Shown in pieces: positions 56,618-64,000 of a stretch of DNA of 64,000 bases. Each line of letters begins with the position of its first letter. Position 1 is the stretch's first letter. Position numbers and translations under genes: made by a program. A model generated the notes under the pieces. It worked only from the letters and a program-made list of their open reading frames with translations. It had not been told where the DNA came from and did no database searches. This DNA comes from Pectobacterium peruviense (GTDB taxonomy: Bacteria; Pseudomonadota; Gammaproteobacteria; Enterobacterales; Enterobacteriaceae), in the NCBI RefSeq assembly GCF_002847345.1, contig NZ_LXFV01000058.1, positions 22,725-86,724 of the forward strand, in the 5' to 3' direction.

Positions 56618-58186
56618 TTAGCGAACAAGATCAAAGCCGTAGTCCGTTTTTCCCAGCTTCATGGTGTCGCGATCCAGCTTTTCCAATACCGCATTGACCA
56701 GAGAGGTGAGAATCGACATTGCGCCTTCATAACCCCAGGTTGTTTGGCGGTGCAGATGGTGGCGATCAAACAGCGGGAAACCGAGGCGAATCAGCGGTAC
56801 TTCAAACCGCTCACCCTTCGCCAACGTGTCGCGCTGAATGAATTTTCCGTAGGAGTTGCCGATCATAAAATCGGGCTGTTTGGTGAACATCAGCGAGCGG
56901 AAATGCCACAGATCGCAATTGATGTACACATCGCTTTCCTGCCCATAGGGTGATGCTTCCAGTATTTTTTTCATCGCTTTCTGCCAGCGTTTGTTGCCGT
57001 TGTGGCACAGGATCACCGTTGGCTCGCATCCGAGTTCTAACAAGAACTGTGTCAGCCCCATGACAAAATCCGGGTCGCCATACAAACCGAAACGTTTACC
57101 GTGCAGCCAGGTATGTGAATCAAGCATCATGTCCACCAGCCGTCCACGTTCCAGCGTCAATGCTTCACCGATCGGCACGTCGGTCAGCGCACTGATGGTC
57201 ATCAGGAGTTTATCCGTTGCGCTTAATCCGATAGGGACTGACACCTCGGTGGCAGGCTGATTCCAGACATCCTGAACCATTTTCTTGGTTTTGATCAGGT
57301 GCCACGGCTGCAATAACAGCGTATCAATGGCGTTCGGCGCATCACGCATCTCTTGCTGAGTAGTCCCCCCGGCATACATGCGGTAGTGGCCGTCGGCAGG
57401 CGTATCCAGCACTTCGGAAGGGTCGGACAGAATGGCACAGGGGACGCCCATGTCAGCCATCATGCGTTTCAATACCCGATAGTTCCCCAGATAGGTTTCA
57501 AATCCCGTCACCAGATTAAGGCGCGGCAGGCTACCCAGCTGATAATGTTTATCTTCCCCCACGGTAAAGGTACGGGCGAAGCCCTCAAACATATTGTCCC
57601 AGCCGGTGATGTGGCTACCGATAAAACTGGGGGTATGGGCATAAGGGATCGGCATGTCGGCATCGACAAAGCCATCTTTCTTGGCATTGGCGATAAACGC
57701 CTGAAGATCGTCACCGATGACTTCCGCCATACAGGTGGTAGAAACCGCAATGACCTCCGGTTTGTAAAGCGCGCTGGCGTTCTCCAGACCCGCGTTCAGG
57801 TTGTTATTCCCCCCGAATACGGCGGCATCTTCCGTCATTGAGTCCGAAACGCAAGCGATCGGCTCTTTAAAATGACGGTTGAAGTAAGTACGAAAATAGG
57901 CAACACACCCCTGCGAACCATGAACATAAGGCAAGGTGTTGGCAAAGCCGAGAGAACACAGCACAGAGCCTAAAGGCTGGCAGGCTTTCGCGGGATCAAT
58001 GGTTAGCGCTTCGCGCTTAAAATTCAGTTCCTGATACGCTTGCGTGGTGGTCCACTCAAAGACCTCGCGTACCCGCTGCTCATCATGCGCCTCTTCCAAT
58101 GGGCGTTTATTGTGAAACAGCGTTTGGTATTCCTCCTGCTCGAACAAGGGGTAGCAGGACTGGGCTTTCTCTGCAGTTTGGCTCAT
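56618..58186 (-). CDS. nifK: NifK, nitrogenase MoFe protein beta chain
   Basis: Beta subunit of the MoFe protein, which with NifD holds the P-cluster and reduces N2. The 522-residue product has the three P-cluster cysteines in ACQPLGSVLCSLG, YVHGSQGCVAYFRTYFNRHF and VIAVSTTCMAEVIGDD. The start at ATG 58186 (MSQTAEKAQ) has GGGAGGAGAG upstream; the frame to 58207 is less likely. Length fits the enterobacterial protein. Confidence 0.97.
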   Translation of the reverse strand: MSQTAEKAQSCYPLFEQEEYQTLFHNKRPLEEAHDEQRVREVFEWTTTQAYQELNFKREALTIDPAKACQPLGSVLCSLGFANTLPYVHGSQGCVAYFRTYFNRHFKEPIACVSDSMTEDAAVFGGNNNLNAGLENASALYKPEVIAVSTTCMAEVIGDDLQAFIANAKKDGFVDADMPIPYAHTPSFIGSHITGWDNMFEGFARTFTVGEDKHYQLGSLPRLNLVTGFETYLGNYRVLKRMMADMGVPCAILSDPSEVLDTPADGHYRMYAGGTTQQEMRDAPNAIDTLLLQPWHLIKTKKMVQDVWNQPATEVSVPIGLSATDKLLMTISALTDVPIGEALTLERGRLVDMMLDSHTWLHGKRFGLYGDPDFVMGLTQFLLELGCEPTVILCHNGNKRWQKAMKKILEASPYGQESDVYINCDLWHFRSLMFTKQPDFMIGNSYGKFIQRDTLAKGERFEVPLIRLGFPLFDRHHLHRQTTWGYEGAMSILTSLVNAVLEKLDRDTMKLGKTDYGFDLVR

Positions 58187-58244
58187 GGTGCTCTCCTCCC
58201 GCGCCACTCATCTGTGAACTAACGGGATATCAGGATAATAAGAA

Positions 58245-59693
58245 TCAGGCTGATTTCAGCCACGGGGCTGTCAACGCTTGCCAACTCGGGTTATTGAGCG
58301 TCATATCCATATCGCGGGCAAAAATGGCGAAACCGTCATAGCCGTGATAAGGGCCGGAGTAATCCCAGGAATGCATCTGGCGGAACGGCACCCCCATTTT
58401 CTGAAAGATATACTTCTCCTTGATCCCCGACCCGACCAGATCCGGTTTTAAGGCTTTGACAAACGCCTCCAGCTCATAGCTGCTGGCGTCATCGAACAGC
58501 AACGTGCCCTCTTTCAAATCAGGCAACGTCCGGTCGTAATCGTCGTTATGACCAAACTCATAGCCGGTTCCGATAATCTCCATACCGAGATCTTCGTACG
58601 CCCCGATAATGTGGCGTGGACGCAACCCGCCGAGATAGAGCAGGACTTTGCGCCCTTCCAGTCGCGGACGGTATTTGGCGATCACCGCATCCGTTTGCGC
58701 CTGATAGCGAGCAATTACCGCTTCGGCGTTTTTCTGAATCGTCTCGTCAAACTGCAAGGCAATCTTGCGCAGTGATTCGGCAATTTTGGTCGGCCCGAAG
58801 AAGTTGTATTCCATCCAGGGAATGCCATGCTTTTCTTCCATATGGCGTGAGATGTAGTTCATAGAGCGGTAGCAGTGAACCAGATTCAGCTTCACATAGG
58901 GGGTGTTTTCCATCTCCACCAACGTGCCGTCGCCGGACCATTGCGCCACGACTCTCAGCCCCATGTCTTCCAGCAGAATGCGTGAAGCCCAGGCATCGCC
59001 GCCGATGTTGTAGTCACCGATAATCGCGACGTCATAGGCCGTTGATTCAAAAGGTTTACCCTCACGGTTATCCAGCACCCAATCGCGGATCACGTCGTTG
59101 GCGATATGGTGACCTAGCGACTGCGACACACCGCGAAAGCCTTCACAACGCACCGGAACCACAGGTTTGCCGATAGCTTCACGGCTAACATTCGCGACCG
59201 CTTCGATATCATCCCCAATCAGCCCCACCGGACATTCCGACTGAATGGAGATGCCTTTGGTCAACGGAAACAGAAGTTCCAGTTCCTCGATCAATTTGGT
59301 GAGCTTTTTATCGCCACCAAACACGATGTCCTTCTCCTGAAAATCGGAGGAGAAATTGAGAGTACCGAAGCTGTCAACGCCGCTAACGCCGTTGTAGTAG
59401 TTACGACGCCCCGCACGGGAATATTGACCGCAGCCAATCGGCCCGTGGGAAACATGGGCCATGTCCTTGATCGGCCCAAATACCACACCTTTGGAACCGG
59501 CGTAGGCGCAGCCGCGAACCGTCATCACCCCCGGCTGGGATTTACGGTTGGAAACCAGACATTTTCCGACGCCCTCCTGCGCCGGATCGGCCACCATCAT
59601 GTGTTTCTTACGCTCTTTACGCGTTTTGTCAGGGAAAACCTCCAGCACTTCCTGGATGATCGCCTGATTGCGTTCACTCGTTGCATTTGCCAT
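58245..59693 (-). CDS. nifD: NifD, nitrogenase MoFe protein alpha chain
   Basis: Alpha subunit of the MoFe protein, binding FeMo-cofactor. The 482-residue product has P-cluster cysteines in [26 protein letters not shown] and [12 protein letters not shown]. The cofactor ligands Cys ([12 protein letters not shown]) and His ([18 protein letters not shown]) are present. It is 59 bp after nifH and 58 bp before nifK. Confidence 0.98.
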   Translation of the reverse strand: MANATSERNQAIIQEVLEVFPDKTRKERKKHMMVADPAQEGVGKCLVSNRKSQPGVMTVRGCAYAGSKGVVFGPIKDMAHVSHGPIGCGQYSRAGRRNYYNGVSGVDSFGTLNFSSDFQEKDIVFGGDKKLTKLIEELELLFPLTKGISIQSECPVGLIGDDIEAVANVSREAIGKPVVPVRCEGFRGVSQSLGHHIANDVIRDWVLDNREGKPFESTAYDVAIIGDYNIGGDAWASRILLEDMGLRVVAQWSGDGTLVEMENTPYVKLNLVHCYRSMNYISRHMEEKHGIPWMEYNFFGPTKIAESLRKIALQFDETIQKNAEAVIARYQAQTDAVIAKYRPRLEGRKVLLYLGGLRPRHIIGAYEDLGMEIIGTGYEFGHNDDYDRTLPDLKEGTLLFDDASSYELEAFVKALKPDLVGSGIKEKYIFQKMGVPFRQMHSWDYSGPYHGYDGFAIFARDMDMTLNNPSWQALTAPWLKSA

Positions 59694-59752
59694 TCCAATG
59701 TTCCTTCTGCGTCAACTGCCCCCTCACGGCGGCCTATGACGGGGTTAAGCGA

Positions 59753-60781
<1,029 letters not shown>

Positions 60782-60794
60782 TCAGCGAACCAAT

Positions 60795-60810
60795 TGTTGT
60801 AAAGAGAACA
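60795..60810. promoter_or_regulatory. NifA upstream activator site for nifH
   Basis: TGTTGTAAAGAGAACA (TGT-N10-ACA) inside an 8-bp perfect inverted repeat CAATTGTT-N8-AACAATTG. It is about 130 bp upstream of the nifH start point. Confidence 0.88.
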
Positions 60811-60875
60811 ATTGTGGCCAGAGAGGGGGCTGAGCGTGTCGGCGTGCCTGTTCAGCCCGCATCACCACGACAGTT

Positions 60876-60891
60876 TGTTGGCAGCCCGACA
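60876..60891. promoter_or_regulatory. NifA upstream activator site for nifJ
   Basis: TGTTGGCAGCCCGACA (TGT-N10-ACA), about 150 bp upstream of the expected nifJ start point and 80 bp from the nifH activator site. Confidence 0.83.
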
Positions 60892-61008
60892 GGATGTGGC
60901 TGTTTCTGTCTTATTCCACGCAATTCCTCACCCTATCCCTGTGACATTCGCGGCAACCACTCAAGTTAACCCATTAAAAAATAGTGTCATTTTTTCTATA
61001 ACTCGACA

Positions 61009-61024
61009 TGGCACAGGCTGTGCT
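61009..61024 (+). promoter_or_regulatory. Sigma-54 promoter of nifJ
   Basis: TGGCACAGGCTGTGCT: a consensus -24 TGGCAC and a -12 GC with correct spacing. Expected start near 61035, about 89 bases before nifJ. Confidence 0.87.
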
Positions 61025-61123
61025 ACTGACTCGCTGAGACGGTGAATCAGGGGCGCGGCCTGTCATTGCCCATTTTCACCTGCGCCCAACGTGTCACCTG
61101 CTCCCAACCAAGAGGAATCCCGC

Positions 61124-64000
61124 ATGACCCGAAAAATGAAAACGATGGATGGGAATGCCGCTGCGGCGTATATCTCTTACGCCTTCACCGACGTAGCAGC
61201 CATCTATCCCATCACCCCTTCTACCCCCATGGCAGAAAACGTAGATGAATGGAGCGCACAGGGTAAAAAGAACCTGTTTGGTCAACCGGTACGCCTGATA
61301 GAAATGCAGTCCGAAGCCGGAGCTGCTGGCGCGGTGCATGGTGCTCTGCAAGTCGGGGCCTTGACCACCACGTACACCGCCTCGCAGGGACTGCTGCTGA
61401 TGATCCCCAATTTATACAAAATTGCCGGCGAGCTGCTGCCGGGCGTGTTTCATGTCAGTGCTCGCGCGCTGGCTACCAATTCGTTGAACATCTTTGGTGA
61501 CCATCAGGATGTGATGGCGGTACGTCAAACGGGCTGCGCCATGCTGGCAGAAAGCAGCGTGCAGCAGGTGATGGATCTCTCCGCCGTGGCGCACCTTACC
61601 GCCATCAAAGGCCGTGTGCCTTTTATCAATTTCTTCGATGGATTTCGCACCTCGCACGAAATCCAAAAAATCGAACTGCTGGACTATGAAGAACTAGAAC
61701 CGTTATTGGATCGTGACGCGCTGAATGCCTTTCGCCGTCGCGCCCTGAATCCCGATCACCCAGTGATTCGAGGGACGGCACAAAACCCGGATATTTACTT
61801 TCAAGAACGCGAAGCCGTTAACCGCTTTTATGACGCGCTGCCTGAGATGGTGGAAGGCTATATGGCGCAAATCACCCACCTCACCGGGCGCGAATACCAT
61901 CTGTTTAACTACCACGGCGCGCTGGATGCCGAACGGTTGATCATCGCCATGGGGTCGGTGTGCGAGACCATTCAGGAAACCGTCGATTATCTGAATCAGC
62001 AAGGGGAAAAGGTGGGGCTGCTGACGGTACATCTCTACCGCCCGTTTTCTCTGCCGCATTTCTTTGCCCACATCCCAGAAACCGTACAACGCATCGCGGT
62101 ACTCGACCGCACCAAAGAGCCGGGATCTCAAGCTGAGCCCTTATGCCTCGATGTGAGAAATGCCTATTACCGTCATGCACAACCGCCGCTGATTGTCGGT
62201 GGACGCTACGCGCTGGGAGGAAAAGATATTCTGCCAGCACACATCGTTGCCGTATTCGAGAATCTTAAGCGCCCATTGCCGCGAGATAGCTTTACCGTGG
62301 GGATTGTTGATGACGTGACCCACACCTCGTTGCCGGTTTCAACGACACCGATCAACGCCTCGAAACCAGGAACGACCGCATGTAAATTTTGGGGACTGGG
62401 TTCCGACGGTACTGTGGGGGCTAACAAAAGCGCCATCAAGATTATTGGCGATCACACCCCACTCTACGCTCAGGCCTATTTTTCCTATGATTCGAAAAAG
62501 TCGGGCGGCATTACCGTCTCCCATTTGCGCTTTGGACAGAGCCCGATTACCTCGCCTTATCTGATCCACCATGCGGATTTCATTGCCTGCTCGCAACAAA
62601 GCTACGTGGAGAAATACGATCTGCTGGTGGGGTTAAAACCGGGCGGCACTTTTTTACTTAACTGTTCCTGGACGGCTGAAGAGCTGGCAGCGAAATTACC
62701 TAACGCCATGAAACGCTATCTGGCGCAGCACGCCATCCGTTTCTATACCCTCAACGCGGTACACATTGCGCAGCGTCTCGGGTTAGGTGGTCGTTTTAAT
62801 ATGATTATGCAGGCGGCTTTCTTCAAGCTGGCCGCGATCATTGCGCCAGAAACCGCCGCCGACTATCTGAAAGCGGCAGTAGTCAAATCCTATGGCAGCA
62901 AAGGCCAAAACGTGGTGGACATGAATAGCGCGGCGATAGACGAGGGGATGCAGGCGTTGGTCGAAGTGATAATCCCCGAAGCCTGGGCGACGCTGCCGGA
63001 GGTGGAAGTCAAAGAAGTTCGCGTCCTGCCCGATTTTATCCGCAATATTCTGGAACCGATGAATCGCCAGGAGGGAGACAACTTACCCGTCAGCGCCTTT
63101 ATTGGCATGGAGGATGGGACTTTCCCTCTCGGTACTGCCGCCTATGAGAAACGCGGTATCGCAATTCAGGTGCCCGCATGGCAACCCGAGGGCTGTACTC
63201 AGTGCAACCAGTGTGCCTTTATCTGTCCTCATGCCGCTATTCGCCCCGCTCTGCTGAGTCAGGAAGATCGAAGCAATGCCCCAGTGGCGCTGTTAAGTAA
63301 GGTGGCTCAAGGGGCGAAGGCCTACGAATACCATCTGGCAGTATCACCGCTGGATTGCTCCGGCTGCGGTAACTGTGTCGATATTTGCCCATCACGCGGC
63401 AAAGCACTGGCAATGCAGCCGCTCGATAGCCAGCGTCATCAGATTCCGCTATGGGAGCATGTGCTCTCCCTTGCGCCTAAAAGTAATCCCTTTAACAAAA
63501 TCTCGGTAAAAGGCAGCCAGTTTGAAACGCCCCTGTTGGAATTTTCCGGCGCATGCGCGGGCTGCGGTGAAACGCCCTATGCCAAGCTGTTGACCCAGCT
63601 ATTCGGCGATCGCATGTTGGTCGCGAACGCAACCGGATGCTCCTCCATTTGGGGAGCCAGCGCACCGTCCATTCCCTACACCACCAACCATAAAGGGCAA
63701 GGACCGGCCTGGGCTAACTCACTGTTCGAAGACAACGCCGAATTTGGTCTGGGTATGTTGTTGGGAAGCCGAGCGATCCGCGATCAGCTTGCTAAGGATG
63801 TGCAAACTGCACTGGCCTTACCCATTACTCCTGCACTGAATACGGCATTCAGCAACTGGCTGGAACTGAAGGATCGCGGAGAAGGTTCACGGGAGCGTGC
63901 CGATGCGGTGATCGATATGCTGGCAGAAGAGCGCGGTAAGGATCCCCTACTCACTCACCTTTATCAGAACCGTGATTACCTGACCAAGCCTTCGCAGTGG
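61124..64000 (+). CDS. nifJ: NifJ, pyruvate:flavodoxin oxidoreductase (3' end cut by window edge)
   Basis: Oxidises pyruvate to acetyl-CoA and CO2 and passes electrons to the flavodoxin NifF. The 959 visible codons (of about 1170 expected) start MTRKMKTMDGNAAAAYISYA, with the pyruvate-binding motif AIYPITPSTPMAE. Domain III has GLGSDGTVGANKSAIK for CoA binding. Two ferredoxin-type [4Fe-4S] motifs follow (CTQCNQCAFICPHAA and CSGCGNCVDICPSRGK), then the proximal cluster Cys pair and start of the thiamine-diphosphate domain (GACAGCGETPYAKLL; NATGCSSIWGAS). AGAGGA precedes the ATG. It is divergent from nifHDKTY. Confidence 0.97.
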   Translation, partial: MTRKMKTMDGNAAAAYISYAFTDVAAIYPITPSTPMAENVDEWSAQGKKNLFGQPVRLIEMQSEAGAAGAVHGALQVGALTTTYTASQGLLLMIPNLYKIAGELLPGVFHVSARALATNSLNIFGDHQDVMAVRQTGCAMLAESSVQQVMDLSAVAHLTAIKGRVPFINFFDGFRTSHEIQKIELLDYEELEPLLDRDALNAFRRRALNPDHPVIRGTAQNPDIYFQEREAVNRFYDALPEMVEGYMAQITHLTGREYHLFNYHGALDAERLIIAMGSVCETIQETVDYLNQQGEKVGLLTVHLYRPFSLPHFFAHIPETVQRIAVLDRTKEPGSQAEPLCLDVRNAYYRHAQPPLIVGGRYALGGKDILPAHIVAVFENLKRPLPRDSFTVGIVDDVTHTSLPVSTTPINASKPGTTACKFWGLGSDGTVGANKSAIKIIGDHTPLYAQAYFSYDSKKSGGITVSHLRFGQSPITSPYLIHHADFIACSQQSYVEKYDLLVGLKPGGTFLLNCSWTAEELAAKLPNAMKRYLAQHAIRFYTLNAVHIAQRLGLGGRFNMIMQAAFFKLAAIIAPETAADYLKAAVVKSYGSKGQNVVDMNSAAIDEGMQALVEVIIPEAWATLPEVEVKEVRVLPDFIRNILEPMNRQEGDNLPVSAFIGMEDGTFPLGTAAYEKRGIAIQVPAWQPEGCTQCNQCAFICPHAAIRPALLSQEDRSNAPVALLSKVAQGAKAYEYHLAVSPLDCSGCGNCVDICPSRGKALAMQPLDSQRHQIPLWEHVLSLAPKSNPFNKISVKGSQFETPLLEFSGACAGCGETPYAKLLTQLFGDRMLVANATGCSSIWGASAPSIPYTTNHKGQGPAWANSLFEDNAEFGLGMLLGSRAIRDQLAKDVQTALALPITPALNTAFSNWLELKDRGEGSRERADAVIDMLAEERGKDPLLTHLYQNRDYLTKPSQW

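Noticed and set aside
57353..57841. 162-residue plus-strand frame antisense to nifK
   Set aside because: Complement of conserved nifK sequence, with no plausible product.
61057..61071. GGCC-N7-TGCC before nifJ as a sigma-54 promoter
   Set aside because: Spacing is off by one base; the element at 61009-61024 is a much better match.
61703..62131. Minus-strand frames within nifJ
   Set aside because: They oppose the well-conserved nifJ frame and have no ribosome-binding site or family match.

Overview
The window looks like chromosomal DNA of a soft-rot enterobacterium of the Pectobacterium type. The flagellar and chemotaxis genes follow the enterobacterial order, the methyl-accepting proteins end in the NWETF pentapeptide, and a complete Klebsiella-type molybdenum nitrogenase (nif) cluster sits about 12 kb from a tRNA-Asn gene. 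The genus is inferred from this gene combination and from sequence resemblance. No search was run.

Layout. (1) 1-19.4 kb, motility and chemotaxis: flgE (cut by the window edge), flgD, flgC, flgB on the minus strand; flgA, flgM, flgN on the plus strand; then on the minus strand flhE, flhA, flhB, cheZ, cheY, cheB, cheR, a chemoreceptor, cheW, cheA, motB, motA, and the master regulator flhDC. Four good sigma-28 (FliA) promoters are visible: before flgM, before each chemoreceptor, and inside the 3' end of flhC facing motA. A perfect CRP core site lies upstream of flhD. (2) 19.4-26.7 kb: a long flhDC regulatory region, a DMT-family exporter, a second chemoreceptor, a small unknown protein, a haem globin-coupled diguanylate cyclase (DosC-like), tRNA-Ser(CGA), mtfA and tRNA-Asn(GUU). 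(3) 26.7-38.5 kb, accessory: a P4-type integrase stub just after tRNA-Asn, a secreted alpha/beta hydrolase, a Bcr/CflA-type MFS pump, and a self-contained RND efflux module (outer-membrane factor, adaptor, pump, TetR regulator). Two copies of the same palindromic operator lie on the promoters of that module. An SDR, an HxlR regulator and an NADP-binding oxidoreductase follow. (4) 38.5-64 kb, nif: nifQ, B, A, L (minus), nifF (plus), nifM, Z, W, V, S, U (minus), nifX, N, E (minus), a TetR/MFS pair, nifY, T, K, D, H (minus), and nifJ (plus, cut by the right edge).

How the nif genes work together. NifLA senses oxygen and nitrogen status and has an NtrC-type sigma-54 promoter. NifA then drives nifBQ, nifF, nifUSVWZM, nifENX, nifHDKTY and nifJ. 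A -24/-12 element with GG and GC correctly spaced was found before every one of these units, and a TGT-N10-ACA upstream activator before all of them except nifF and nifLA. NifJ and NifF deliver electrons to NifH; NifHDK is the enzyme; NifU, S, V, B, E, N, X, Q and Y build the metal clusters; NifM, Z, W and T mature or protect the proteins.

Main oddities: a TetR/MFS cassette between nifY and nifE that leaves both nif units and their signals intact; a MITE-like imperfect inverted-repeat element between nifF and nifM; a degraded integrase at tRNA-Asn; and a twin-operator RND module. I found no CRISPR array, no intact transposase and no convincing wholly new system.
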